Under the pieces are notes generated by a model. It was not told where the DNA came from, searched no databases, and worked only from the letters and a program-made list of their open reading frames with translations. The position numbers were made by a program, and so were the translations under genes. Below are positions 1 through 12,200 of a stretch of 64,000 nucleotides of DNA, piece after piece. Source of the DNA: Callorhinus ursinus (Eukaryota; Chordata; Mammalia; Carnivora; Otariidae); the NCBI RefSeq assembly GCF_003265705.1, contig NW_020313168.1:2263022-2327021 (forward strand). The letters run 5' to 3'. Positions within the stretch are counted from its first letter, which is position 1; each line of letters begins with the position of its first letter.

Positions 1-183
1 TAAAGACGGGAGTTAATTCAGATTTTAAGTCACAGAATCTCTTTTAGTCCTTACTCCCCTCCTTCCTTCTTCAAAGGCTTCCCAACCTATTCAGGAAATC
101 CTACAAAAGGAGAAGCAGGGTTGTACGGGGGCACAGGCCCCTGTCCCGACGCCCCAGCCAGAGCGGGGCGCCCCCGGGGTTAC

Positions 184-355
184 CTCGAGCTCAGGGTAGC
201 TGAGCACCACCAGGGAGGCACAAGCGCTGACACTGTCGCCCTTCACAAAGGACACGTCCACGCCCCCGACCCTCTGCAGCCCCGAGAAGGCGGCGTCCCG
301 CTGCCACGCCTCCGTGTCCCGGTCCACGACGAGGGCCTTCAGCCGGGCTTGCTCC
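184..355 (-). CDS. ENDOV: ENDOV exon 2 (endonuclease V, partial gene)
   Basis: ENDOV cleaves the second phosphodiester bond 3' of inosine, mainly in RNA. This exon follows an acceptor ending TCAG, completes the split Arg codon from exon 1 and runs EQARLKALVVDRDTEAWQ to LVVLSYPELE before a GTAACC donor (172 nt, ends in phase 0). Motif GGVDVSF carries the conserved metal-binding catalytic Asp, which is residue 52 counted from the exon 1 Met, the same position as in human ENDOV. The remaining exons lie off the left edge, so gene integrity cannot be judged here. Confidence 0.93.
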
Positions 356-465
356 CTGAGGGCGACACACGTCCAGCGGACCTCCCGACCCCGCACGTCT
401 GGGCGCGGGGTGGGGAGAGGTGGAGGCTCTTCCCTGGGGCACTCCCGGTCTCACCACCCGCCCCG

Positions 466-475
466 NNNNNNNNNN
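466..475. other. Assembly gap (10 N) in ENDOV intron 1
   Basis: Ten N bases lie in a very GC-rich, internally repetitive part of ENDOV intron 1. Ten is probably a placeholder length, not a measured one. Confidence 0.99.
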
Positions 476-625
476 TTCCCGGGGAGCCCGGCCCCGGGAA
501 CACCCCTCCGCGGTCTCACCCCGCCTTCCCGGGGACACGCCTTCCGCGGTCTCGCCCGCCCTCCCCGGGAAGCCCGGCCTCGGGGACAGCCCGTCCACGG
601 TATCGCCCCCACCTTCCCACCGCCC
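476..625. repeat. GC-rich imperfect tandem repeat beside the gap
   Basis: Units of roughly 35-50 bp recur directly after the gap. They contain TTCCCGGGGA or CTCCCCGGGA followed by CCGCGGTCTC or its variants (copies near 476, 524, 562 and 590). This looks like a small GC-rich minisatellite, a likely cause of the assembly break. Confidence 0.6.
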
Positions 626-1420
626 CGAGACCCGGCGCCAGAAGCAAGCGCGGCTGACCCCCGCAGACTACAACTCCCGAAGGCCCTTTCGTCCGCGGGC
701 CGGGCCCCCGCAGCCCCAAAGTCGCTCCGGTCCCCGAAACTTGGCAGTCAGCCAACCCCATTACCGTTTCCAGAGCGACAGAGTCTCCTCGGGCGGCCAC
801 GCCACCGCCTCCCGGGCCATGGCGCACCCCCAAGCGCCCCTTCCGGTGGCGTCACTTCCCGCTGCCGTCATTTCCGGTGGCCTGCGCGCAGGCGCCCGGT
901 CGTCCTCGTGGGCTTGGAGCGGCTGGCTGGGGCTCGGGGTCCGAGCTGTGTGTTTCCAGACGCCGCCGCCTGGTGGCGGGAGGCTCGCTGGAACCCGCCC
1001 CCGACCCCAGGCCCCCTCAGCCCCCCTCCCCCCGTCGCCGCCCCCCAGCCCCCACCCCGGCGACCCGAGCGGCACGTCCGGACGCACGCTGGCAGGAGCG
1101 TGTGAGCGCGTGCGCGGGAGTCGTCGTCGGGTCGAAGGCTCGGGCGGCGCTTAGAGCAGCCTCGTGCCTGGACGGAGGAGCAGCAAAGCCGAGGGGTGGG
1201 CGGATCGCTGTGCGCTGCCGGCGGGGAAGGGCGACAGCAGGGGTCGCTGGTACAGCGCTGTCGGCCCGCGGCCCGGGAAGGGCGCCGGTCCCCAGGCTCC
1301 TGGCGCAGGGAGGTGTGCAGTGCACCCCGGAGGAGCAGGGCGGGACGGACCCTCCCTCCCGGCCCTCGCTCTCTCCTTTGGCTTCACACCCCCGAGCGTC
1401 AGCCCCGACCGCGGCACTGT
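480..1420 (-). promoter_or_regulatory. ENDOV: CpG island / ENDOV promoter region
   Basis: This stretch is dense in CpG and covers ENDOV exon 1 and about 600 bp upstream of its ATG, as expected for a TATA-less housekeeping promoter. Long overlapping reading frames on both strands follow from the low number of stop codons in GC-rich DNA. I see no coding evidence in them. A divergent plus-strand transcript is possible but not shown. Confidence 0.7.
765..820 (-). CDS. ENDOV: ENDOV exon 1, coding part with start codon
   Basis: The ATG (818-820) sits in a GCCATGG context inside the CpG island. It encodes MAREAVAWPPEETLSLWK plus two bases of an Arg codon, then a GTAATG donor at 764. The stretch PPEETLSLWKREQARLK across the junction is typical of mammalian ENDOV N-termini. 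The total of 56 + 172 nt is exactly 76 codons, which supports both splice sites. The 5' UTR and transcription start cannot be set from sequence alone. Confidence 0.9.
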
Positions 1421-3589
1421 GGTTTTAGGTCCAAGGACGTCGGGGAAAGTTCTGGAGGCAGGACGCAAGTCCTCCCCGGGCCAGACTCGTGGGTCGTGGC
1501 GGGCCCAAAGCCTCACCCGCTGTGCTACACGCAGACAGCGGTTGGAACCCTGACTCTTAGCTCCAAGCTCCTCCCTTGTGCCAGGCCTTGTGCTGGATGT
1601 TGGGGCTACGGCTTCCTCGGGCGCAGTCGCACGGTGGCCTGCTGCAGTGAGAATGACCTACCAGCCGACTTTGGACTGGCCCTGGGGAAGGCCTCGCTGA
1701 GGGGGATAGTTAAGAGGAGGGCCGGCAGAGGGCACAACGCGCGTACGGGTCCTGTGGCAGGCAAGACATTGGTGTACTTGAGGCTCGGAGGGCGGCCAGG
1801 GATGCTGACGCGTAGGCGCTTGACCCATGGCGTATATGCTACCAGGGGGCGCAGAGCAGGCTGTGGATAAGAACTGTAGTCTGAGTATACATCTCAAAAG
1901 GAAACAGGGACGTTTGAGGTTCAGGAAAGACGTAGAGCATCTGACAACTGACGGGGCCTTGAAGGATGGGCAAGCGTTCAGCAGGGAGAAGAAATGAGTA
2001 CTACTTCTGAGCGCCCACTGCACGGCAGGCACCATGCCCTGTTGTTTACCGGCACTATCTTCTTTCTCACCACAGCACTGAGAGGTATTTTACACGTCGA
2101 GAAGTCGGGGCTTAAAGAGGTCAAGGGCTTGCTCGAGGCCGTAGAACTGGCAAAGGGGAGAGCCAGGATTCACACCTGGGTCCGTCTGGGACACGGACAT
2201 GTTGTGTGTCAGCCTTGTCATGGTACACAGCGGTGAGCATGAGGAGGCCCTTGGATGGGGACTGGGGGCCATTCGTGGGCCTGTGGAGCTGGGGCCGAAG
2301 TGGCTCTGGGCCATGACTCTGCCGTGCTGCAGGGTACAGGCCGGCAGGGGCGGGGATGCTGGGCCTCTGGTACTCTTGTCCTCAGGTTGGGGGTGGAGGC
2401 ACGGGGCAGGGTTGAAGGCAGGTCTGTGTAGGGCGTGCAAGGTCTTGGGGTAGCTTGTGTGTGCTCCGGCTAGGGCTCCTCCCTCCACTTCTCTCTGCTC
2501 TTGCCCAGATGGCTCCCCCAAATCCTCCCGCCTCCTCAGAAGGAAGCAGGGTCCTGCTGTCCCCAGGACCCTGATGAGGTGAGAACAGCATTTACCTTTT
2601 TCTGGTGCTGCTTCTCCAGAGGTTGGAGCTGAGATTCACGATGCTCGTGCGTAAGCTTAATTAGTGACCAAGAAGGGCTTGGAGAGCGTTGCCTGAACCC
2701 AGGAATCGCCGACACCTCTCATGGTTGTCTCAGTTAATAAATGATGAAATCCCACGGCCCGGGACAACAGGTACATAATTTACACACACAACAAGGTCTT
2801 AAAGAAGAGATAGTGATCAGTTATGAAGAGTTTCGGGTGAGTCACCACCAGCCTAGTGACCGTCTCTGCCTGGGCCGAAAGCAGAAGGAGCCCCGACAGG
2901 GAAATGTGCAGGCGGCTGGATGCGATCAGAGAGGGGGAGGGGGAGGGGGAGGGGAAGGTCGTGGTCGGTGAGGGCGCGAGAAGGAAGGGGACGGGTCCGT
3001 GGGCTTGAAGCAGAAACTGCGGGGAGGCGGGTGGTCTGGCAGCAGGGGCAAGCCCTTCTCCGGAAGACTACAAGTTCTCTCCCCAGGGAGCCTTTCCGTT
3101 AGGAAGAGAAAATACAATTTTCCCCTAATGTGGTATTTTACCACTCAAACGTGAGGGGGCCGCTGGGAGCGGACGGTTTATCTGTTGCATGTATTTCCTT
3201 GTGCGGAGGACCTGTTGTTCCCACCCCACGGCCCAGCCTGTGGACACAGCGCTCACACCTCTGCTGGAACACTGTTTTCCAGTGATGGTATCTCAGGCAG
3301 GGAGTGTGGCTGCACCCCGCTGAGGCCGAGGCTGAGGCTTCTGCCCCAGAGTCTGGCGCCTGGCGAGCAGTGGCCAACTGTGGATCCCGGGCTCTGCTGT
3401 CTTTTTGTCCTGGCGAAGATTTACTTCCCACCTTCTACACCAGAGTGAACACTTTCTGTCCGGAACCTTCCACTTCATGGATGCATCTACGAGTACATTT
3501 CCACAGAAAACCAAAACCATTCCCCAAAGCTGAATTAATGTCTACTTGCCATAAACAGAAGCTCTGCCCTCAACGAGGAGGATTCTTTA
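1421..3589. other. Intergenic region between RNF213 3' end and ENDOV promoter
   Basis: No gene is recognised in this stretch. It holds a MIR-like relic near 1994-2190 and a GGGGGA-type purine tract near 2930-2960. The two flanking genes lie in tandem on the minus strand, RNF213 upstream and ENDOV downstream. Confidence 0.6.
1994..2190 (-). repeat. MIR-like SINE relic
   Basis: The order of blocks (GAGCGCCCACTGCACGGCAG, then GAGAGGTATTTTACA, then AGGTCAAG, then GCCAGGATTCACACCTGGGT) matches the antisense MIR consensus at low identity, as for an old copy. Confidence 0.6.
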
Positions 3590-3604
3590 GCAGCAAAACT
3601 CAAG

Positions 3605-3610
3605 TTTATT
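3605..3610 (-). terminator. RNF213: Distal polyadenylation signal AATAAA (RNF213)
   Basis: Plus-strand TTTATT reads AATAAA on the gene strand, followed by TTGAGTTTTGCTG. Cleavage would be expected about 10-25 bases downstream, near 3590. Confidence 0.65.
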
Positions 3611-4525
3611 AAAACAAATATGACAAATATAATAAAATTTACATTTGCCTGTGCTAGGCCAGATAATGCTAGATAGGACAATTAAGGCTTTGAAAGCATA
3701 GCATACAAAACAAAATACCTTCATTAAAAAACCCTTCATAAAAGTGTGGGGGGATAAAATTCCCAGCCAAAAGAAAGTTTGACAGCACAAGACTGACACC
3801 CAACTCCCCCCGTGAAGATGTGGCACAGTGAGGACCCAGAGCAGCACCTGATGGCCACACCAGCTCTGTCCCAGCTTGGAGGTATCAAAGGAATTCCAAG
3901 TGCAAGTCGAGGAGTTGAACAAAGTCCCCCTCCATTAAATGGGCAATCCAGGTGGATTTTTTGCATAGTCTAGCATGGCGGAACAATCCTTGGTGACTAA
4001 GTGCACGTGGTGGTTGTATCAGATTAATCGCTGAGGGGTCTGGATTACCGTGCGCCCCCTTCATCAGACACAGAAGACAGTGGGGGTCGGCTTCTTCCGC
4101 CTGCAGCTCCCTCCACTGTGGCCGCAGGGTGACAGCGGTCCTGGAAGTGTTTTCTGTTCCTGTAGCTCTCACCCCGAGGGCCTGATTTCAAGTTGACTGA
4201 GTCATTCACTCATTCCGAATGTACACTGAAGACATCCGCCTCTGACTTGTGAACAGTAGGCATCTCCGTGCTAATGGGTGCTGAGCCACCTGGGAGCAGG
4301 AGTCAGTCCAGAGGCCACAAGTATCCGAGGGCATTGTGCAAAAGAGGCACAACCTCCCAGTGAGAAAAGAGGTACACGATCAGAGCTGGTCGACTACTGT
4401 CTTCTCCTTTTTCAGAAACTTAGCTGGTTCTGTATTCTGAGTCTGTTTTTATGGCATGGCCGAGACCCAGAGGAAGAACAAGATAGTCACATGTGCGGGA
4501 CATCGAGGTCACATCAAGACCACAC

Positions 4526-4531
4526 ATTTAT
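4526..4531 (-). terminator. RNF213: Possible proximal polyadenylation signal AATAAA
   Basis: Plus-strand TTTATT in the 3' UTR, about 780 bases after the stop codon. It could give a shorter 3' UTR; use is not shown. Confidence 0.35.
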
Positions 4532-4712
4532 TTAGCATGATGCTGGACAGTCCAAAAGTTCGCAGGAAAATGCCAGAACCCTGCCTTTGATCCAAGGTTA
4601 ATTGATAAACTTTCATTTAAAATGTTAAAACCCCAAGAATCAGAAGCAAATCTGGCCATCAAGCCAGTCTCTTGATTGTGTCAACGAGGAAAGCTGTGAC
4701 CCGTGAAACTCC

Positions 4713-4742
4713 GGGGGGGGGGGGGGGCGGGGGGGGGGGGGG
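4713..4742 (+). repeat. G homopolymer tract (15 G, one C, 14 G)
   Basis: Seen directly in the RNF213 3' UTR. On the mRNA it is a poly-C tract. Length is likely variable and hard to sequence. Confidence 0.95.
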
Positions 4743-5304
4743 AGGTTTGGCCTCAAGGCATTCACAGAACATGCTGACTTGTATTTGGGAGGAGACAAAA
4801 AAGCGTCTGGCACTTTCTCAGGCCTTCATGGAAACCCACAAATATGTGTACAATACACGGGACTCTGGAGATTGGAAGGAAGGGATTGGAAGGAAGAAAC
4901 AAGCCGGGTTCTCCTCTATGAGTGCGGAATAAATGAGAAGGAAAACAGAAGCAAAATCAACAGCCCCGTTTCCCCTCTCGTTCTGGAGAGAGAGGGGCCA
5001 AGGTGAGTGCGTGCCAGTCTCCAGCTGGCGAGCTGAAGGCACCGCCCACTGCTGTCATGGGAAGCTGAGGAGCACGTGTTTGGTACCCTCTCGGAATTGA
5101 AAGGTGGTTGGTTCCGTTTTCACGGCATCTCCAGTTATCCCCTCCCCCTGGACAGCACTCACAATCTGATGAGAAAGATGTAGAATGTGCACGTTTCCTG
5201 AAGCAGCGTGGCACTCCCAGCTCTCCGTGGCACAGCACACGGGGGTCCTGCAGCCCCCTAGGAAGCCCCAGCTGGGGTGGTGGCAGAGGCGCGCAGAGCA
5301 GACT

Positions 5305-5458
5305 CTACCTCACTTGCCGACCCCGTTTCAGCTCAGCAGCCAGGCTCCACACGGGGACACAACTGCACAACAGTATCTTCTCTGGGAACTGGAATTCCAG
5401 CTCAGGAAGAATTTCACTGTTTTTGGTTTCCATGTAACTTGCCAGAGTGTCTCTCAGG
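5305..5458 (-). CDS. RNF213: RNF213 terminal coding exon with stop codon
   Basis: The acceptor is GTTTTTCAG. It encodes LRDTLASYMETKNSEILPEL, CSCVPVWSLAAELKRGRQVR and then TAG (5307-5305). The ending aligns with the human C-terminus (from memory it ends in a similar basic stretch), so the GTGAGG at the stop is not a donor and this is the last coding segment. Confidence 0.93.
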
Positions 5459-6179
5459 CTGAAAAACCAAGGAACAAGAGACAGAAGGTTAAGTGGTCTC
5501 CCATATAACGCAAGGACACCATCAGGGGTTGTCACTGTCTCCAAGTGCTCATGGAGACCATCAAAGTCAAGTCAACCAACTACTGAGTTCCTGAGTGGGG
5601 ACTAGAACCCGGGGTGCAGGGCTGAAGGACGCACCTGCTGCTTACCACACCACACTACACAAACAGCACAGAACAGAGTTGATCCTGGTAATGGCCGGGT
5701 CACGATCCTGTAAACACTCTGCTAATGTGATCTGCTATATGAACACACAGCCTCACCATTCAAAAAAAGCTTGTATTCCATCTCATGTTTTATATTAACA
5801 AAGACACTCAATTTTCTAGGAAAGGGATCTTTTTTCTCTGCCCCAGAAGTCCAGGATAGTAAAGACTTGTTGAATACGTTCAAAGAATATCAAGGTATGC
5901 AGGTATATGCCAGTGTAATGGAAGAAAACTGTAAATATGAAGTGTGCTGGTGAGAACTGGGATTAGATTATCTGTTTAGAAAAACAGGAACCAGGGGCGC
6001 CTGGGTGGCTCAGTTAAGTGTCTGCCTTCAGCTCAGGTCATGATCCCAGAGTCCCAGGATCGAATCCCGCATCGGGCTCCCTGCTCCACGGGGAGTCTGC
6101 TTCTCCCTCTCCCTCTGCTGCTTCCCCCACCCTGTTTGTGCTCCTTCTCTCTCAAATAAATAAATAAATAAAATCTAAA

Positions 6180-6215
<36 letters not shown>

Positions 6216-9200
6216 AAAACAGGAAAGGTAAATCCCTCACATCACACATAAATAGTAAACTGGTTAACACAGCAGATGTACATGAAACTATAAAAGCACA
6301 GGAAGGAAACATGGCAGAATACTTCAAAACCTTTGGATAAGGAAGACCCTTATAGCTATATTTTCCTAGTCCTTATAGAAAAATTCTGTCAGATCTGGCT
6401 TTCTGAAATTAAAGACTGAGGTAGAGCGTTTGTAACATACCAAATAAAAGGTTAATCTTAAATCTTTTAACATTATGAAAAAAGAGAAATAGCCCAAAAG
6501 AAACATAACAGATATCAACAGATAATTCAGGGGAAGATACAGAACTGGCAAATACATTAGAAAAATGTATGCAGCTTCACTAGGAAATAGGAAAATACAA
6601 GTGAAAATGAGATCTCTGTTTTTGGCCATTTGATTGGTAAAACATGTAAAAGACAGATAATATCCAGTGTTGGGTATTCTCACATACTATACATTGGTGT
6701 GGCTTTTTTTCTTTTTTTTTTTTTTTTAAGATTTTTATTTATTTATTTGACAGAGAGCACAAATAGGCAAAGCGGCAGGCAGAGGCAGAGGCAGAGGGAG
6801 AAGCAGACTCCCCGCCGAGCAGGGAGCCCAATGCAGGACTTCATCTCAGGACCCCGGGATCATGACCTGAGCCGGAGGCAGATGCTTAACTGACCGAGCC
6901 ACCAGGCGCCCCTGGTTCCTGTTTTTCTCAACAGATAATCCAATCCCAGTTCTCCTTGCCAGCACACTTCATATTTGTGGTTTTCTTCTATTATGCTGTC
7001 TGGCCTTATACTTACTTACGTTGATATTCTTTGAACTACTAAGTATTTACCCCAAAGATACAAATGCAGGGATCCGAAGGGGCACCTGCACCCTAATGTT
7101 TATAGCAGCAGTGTCCACAACAGCCGAACTGTGGAAAGAGCCAAGATGTCCATCAACAGACGAATGGATCAAGAAGAGGTGGTCTATATACACAATGGAA
7201 TATTATACAGCCATCAGAAAGTGAAATCTTGCCATTTGCAATGATGTGGCTGAAACTAGAGGGTATTATGCTGAGTGAAATAAGTCAATCAGAGAAAAAC
7301 AGTTATATGATTTCACGCATTTGTGGAATTTAAGAAACAAAACAGGAGCATAGGGGAAGAGAGGAAAAAATAAAACGAGACAAAATCAGAGAGGGAGACA
7401 AACGGTACAAGACTCTTGGAACAAACTGAGGGGTGCTGGAGGGGAGGGGCGTGGGGGGTGGGACAACTGAGTGACGGGCAGTAAGGAGGGCGCGGGATGG
7501 AATGAGCACCGGGTGTTATCTAAGACCGATAAATCACTGCACTCCACCTCTGAAACCAGTAATACATTATATGTTAATTACATTTAAATAAATTTAAAAA
7601 CAGAAGTTATGGGATATATATACAATGGAATATTAGTCATCAAAAAGAATGACGTCTTGCCATTTGCAACAACATGGGTGGAACTGGAGGGTGTTATGCT
7701 GAGTGAAATAAGTCAATCAGAGAAAGAAAAATACCGTGTGATATCATTCATGTGGAATTTAAGAAACAAATCAGATAAACAAAGAAAAAAAGAGCAAACA
7801 AACAAACACCAGACTCTTAACTAGAGAGAACCACGCAGCGGTCACCAGAGGGAGGTGGAGGGACGGATGAGCACACGTGTCCTGATGAGCCGAGTGATAA
7901 TGTACGGAACTGCTGAATCACTACCTTACACACCGAGAACTAATATAACACCATGTTAACTACACTTAAAGAAAAACAGAAAAAAATTAAAAATAAAATG
8001 CACATCTCTGACGTAAGTACACTTGTTATAATGAGAACATATGACTTCTGTAATTGTTTTTAAAAAACCCAACAGAGACCAAACCCAAAAGGCCAGTGCG
8101 AGGGGGGCCTGGAGGGCGTGAGACTGCAGGGCATGGGCTTCTGACGTGGGATCTTCCATGTCCTAGAAGATCTAGAAGATCTCGGGAGAGACTGCAGGAC
8201 ACCCCGTGTGCGCCGGGCCCACCCGCAAACGAACCCCTACGTACGTCCACTCAGGTTTGAAGGTGTCCTTGGCCTGGGGGCTCTTCAGTTTCAAGATCAT
8301 CATTTCATGAAGCTCCAGGAGGAAGGAGTCAAGGTCCGTCTGATTCAGGAAAGCGCTGAGGCACTTAGCATTTTCTGGGCTGAGACCTACTTTGTACTGG
8401 GCACTGATATCCCTGAAGGGCTCCTAGAACAAACCAGAGCAGAGGCAGCAGGAGGCTGGGAGGAGGCAGGGCGGGCCCCCAGGCCAGCGGGGGCGGGGCT
8501 GCACTCACCTTACGCAGTCCGAGCAGCTGTTCCGACCTGTGGGCCGACAGGAGTTGCCAGAGGGCAATCGTGTGCTTCAGCTGGCATCTGCTGAAGGCCT
8601 GAAAGGGAAACAGGGGCGAGGCTGAGCGGGAACAGGCAGGCATGGTGGCCCTTCTGCTCCCGGGCTCCTGATCCCCCTCTCCATGGACACGGACGCCTCC
8701 TGCACGCATGCACCAGCGGTGGGCCTAGCCTCCGGAGTGTCGTCCCCCCGCTGCCCGCCCCATCTCAGAGCCAGTCCCATGGCGGGAGAGGCAGGTGGCT
8801 GGCGTGCTGCGGGGGGGGCATCTGTGACGTGCCCAGTTCAGAGTCTCACATTGTGGGTGCATCCCTGCCTCTAGCACCAGAGTGTGTTCTGTGGACCCCG
8901 AGTGGCACTAATCCCGGCAGGAAGTGGGGAGGGCAGTGTGGATTAACCTGCAAGAGAGCCCCAACCAAGACCCACCGTTAGAACCAGGGCTGTCTGGTCG
9001 CCCATGCGCAGCTCGTCTTGGACATACACATTCAAGGACATGTCCGGATCGCCGCCGGCCGTGCTCAGAAACCCCAGAGTGACTTCGATGACAGACAGAG
9101 CTTCGCACACATCACTGAAGGACAGCAGCTGCCCACAAATGGCGCTGACGGCTGCGTTGGGGAGGGGTTTCTAGGAAATCAGAGATGGGACAGGGGTTCA

Positions 9201-12200
9201 TGGCTGGGGCTTCCTGGGCATCGCTACCTGGCAAGAACACTGGCCTTGTTCGCTGCCAAGGCCATAGGTGGGACGACCCTTCTAACAATAAGGACAGTTA
9301 ACACTTAGTGACTCCTAAGTGGCAGCGGTATCCGGATTCCTTACACAAACAGGCATGAAGTTATCGCGTCCTCAAAGCAGCTCTGTGAGGAGATTCATAC
9401 GGACGCACGCACACACCAGACACACACACCCCACACACATAAACCTGAGGAGCACAGACATAAGTTCTCTGGACCTTCTGCATCAGCATACTCGGTCATG
9501 ACATCATTACTAAGAAACAAATGCGGGATTTCAACAAGAACACTTTTGCTGATTTGCGTCCTGCTTGCCCTCCAGAAAGAGCAGTGGGCCCAGGGAACTC
9601 GGGAGGCCCCCCTGCGGTGCCCCCAGCCAACGCCCAGAGCAAGGCTGCACAGTCCCCACGGGAGGAGAGCACCGTGACAGGGTAAAAGCGCCATGCACCC
9701 GGTAAGGTGTGTTGTGATCACCTGTGGCAGTTTGTTCCTGATGTCCGTAAAGAGATGTTCATAGTTCCAGTCCCGTCTGTACACCAGAGTGGGTAGTCCC
9801 TAAATTGAGAAAGAAAACAGTCTCTGGACACGGAATCCACCATGGAGGTTTCCTGAGCAGTAACTCCACCGCAGCACCGCACCGTCCAGAGCGCCGCCAG
9901 GCAGAGCACGCCGCCTTGTGGCCCTGTGATGTCTCTGTGGACCCAGGGACACAAGGGACCCGGCCTCGCCTCGACAGCCACACAGATGCCTCATGTAGGA
10001 TGCTGTGGGCTGGCGAGCCCCTGGGGACACAGGAACGTGGGGCCCTCCCGTTCGTGTACTCCCCCAACCACGACTGCGCACAGCCTCGCACGATGCAGTC
10101 CCTGTGCTAGAACAACAGGGATGGCAGAGACAGTGAGAGCGGCCCGGGGCGCCGTCAGTTCAGAGCCTAATTGCGGGCGGTGAGGGAGCACACACCCCCC
10201 ATGCACAAGGTCTCTGACCGGACCTGGAAGGAAGAGGAACAGCCCAGGTGAACGAACAGAGATGTGAAAGTGCACAGGGTGTTTGGGGAAGGAGGGTGGT
10301 CCAGTGCTCGAGGCCACAGGAGTCCATGCAGGCCGTGAGAAGTGGCTGGAGACAGGCCAGGACGAGCAGCACGGGTGTGCTGTGGGATGGGACATGCACC
10401 CCACAGGCACCAGGATGCCCGTTGGGGTCGGGCCATCACCAGGGAGTGACGGGAGCCAGATCTGGCTTCAGAATATGGCCTGAAGACGTGGGAGGCAGGG
10501 AGTGGTGGGGGCTACTGCAGCGGTCACACCTGAGGTGGAGGCTGGGGGCAGAAGCAGGGGGCTGGGGCAGCTACATGAGGCAGCTGCCAGGGCCATCAGG
10601 GGCAGGAGGTAATGCCATTACTATGGTGGAGAAATCCAACAACAGGTCCGTTGGGACCTGCCGAGACCCTGGCTCAGTGGCAGCTCAAGAGAGCCATTGG
10701 CCTTGAGGTATGGCCAGGAGTGGAGTCCTGGCCTCTGGGGGGACACACGGCTGGACGGTCATCCTCGCTCCCACTCACTCTGAAACTGCTGGATAAAAGC
10801 CACACTCGGGCCAACTTTCACCAAACAGATGTGCCGACCCAATAAGTACCAAGGGGTCAGCCGCACCTTGAGGGTGAGCCTGGGTTTGCCCTGCAGGAAG
10901 CGGCTGGTGATCTGGCGCTGGATCTTCTCCAGGTCGACCTCCTGCAGGGTCTCCTGGCCTTGCTCCACCTGGTACTGGCAGTTGGACAGAATCAGCGGCA
11001 TCAGGTCCCGCTCAACCTCGTAACTGATGACGTGCAGGTCTGTGATCTCGGAGGCATCGACGGAGTAGCTGAGGGACACAGAGTCGCAGGACTCAGTGTC
11101 CCAGCAGGCACACGTGGCCCGGGACTCTGGGCCACAAAGAGCCAGCTCCCAGCTGAGGTTCCCAGTTCGAGCAGATGAACATGCTGCCGGGCCTGTGGAC
11201 CCTGAGAGCCGGACCGAGGTACAGAAGCTGCCGCCTCCGGGCTCACGTCTGTCCTGGCGGGCCCAGCGGCCCCAGGTGAGCCCGCTCAGAAACAGCTTCC
11301 CCTGCAGGCATGCACTCACCTGCTGCCTCCGCTGGAGAACTTCTCCACGGTGTAGACAATTTCGTTGTGCAGGCTGATCAAGTAGCTGACTAAGGCGGTG
11401 GAACAGAGGCCCTGGCCACGGCGACGAGGCAGCATGACCTCGAAATCAGTGTCCATGTCCAGGTCGGCGGCGCAGTAGTCTTCTGGCAGCTTGACTTCAC
11501 CTTTAGAGGACAGGGTGTTGCAAGCAGAGGCCTCCCTTGGTCTCTGCCGCTGCTCCCAGCGCAACAAGGCTGGAGCCAGGGATGCTCTGACGGTTGTGCC
11601 TCCCACCTCTCCCCTGCGCTGACTGGCTTCAAACATCCTCAACTCCTTCCTGAGTCCGTATCAACACACCCAAGATGACTGGGGACTTAGTTTTCCCACT
11701 AGGCCATTTCACGTGTCCCAGACACCTCCACTCAGAGGGTCACAGGTGAAATGCATGTGGCACGGCACTCTGTGACCGCAGGGCTGAGTCGGGCTGGCAG
11801 CAGGGAGTGTGGCTCCTACCATTGGTCTGAAGTGACCTCCTCAGCTTATTCCATGTCGACAGAAAAATACCAACTCTTCTGTGGAGTAACTGCTTCAACC
11901 CGTCTGTCAAACAAAACACTCTTTTAGAGCCATGGAAACACCTACCCCGTCAGGTCCAACCAATGACATCTCACGGTCTTTGGAAAGAGCCCAACTTCAC
12001 GCCTCTGGGCTCAGCCACGTGTATAAGCACTGACACCGAGCTCCAGCGGGTGGAGACCCGGCACCACGCTCAGCCATAGCAAAGCCTCTGCTGGGCTTTT
12101 GGGGTTCACGGCACCCACTGCTTGGCACTAAAAGCTGGGGGCGCAGAACACCCAGAGCCCTGACTGCACCTCTCCCAGCCCTGCTGCAGTGATCCCTTCG

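Larger units (their letters stand above)
3590..5304 (-). other. RNF213: RNF213 3' untranslated region
   Basis: About 1.7 kb from the stop codon to the distal AATAAA. It contains a proximal AATAAA (4531-4526) and a 30-base G tract on the plus strand (poly-C in the mRNA) at 4713-4742. No SINE lies inside it. The end point is inferred from the polyadenylation signal only. Confidence 0.7.

Noticed and set aside
121..1870. Several 100-260-residue plus-strand open frames in the CpG island
   Set aside because: They overlap one another and ENDOV exons, are Pro/Arg/Gly-rich and follow from few stop codons in GC-rich DNA; no splice or family support.
3587..4172. Minus-strand frames of 60-111 residues near the RNF213 3' end
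   Set aside because: They lie after the stop codon in the 3' UTR and show no family resemblance.
5055..5240. Possible extra terminal exon of RNF213 (frame CCATESWECHAASGN)
   Set aside because: The exon at 5458-5305 already ends with a stop in the position of the known C-terminus; this frame lies in the 3' UTR and has no in-phase acceptor.
8412..8423. CTTCAG acceptor for exon 49
   Set aside because: It breaks phase with exon 48; the TTCTAG 11 bases upstream keeps phase and restores conserved EPF.
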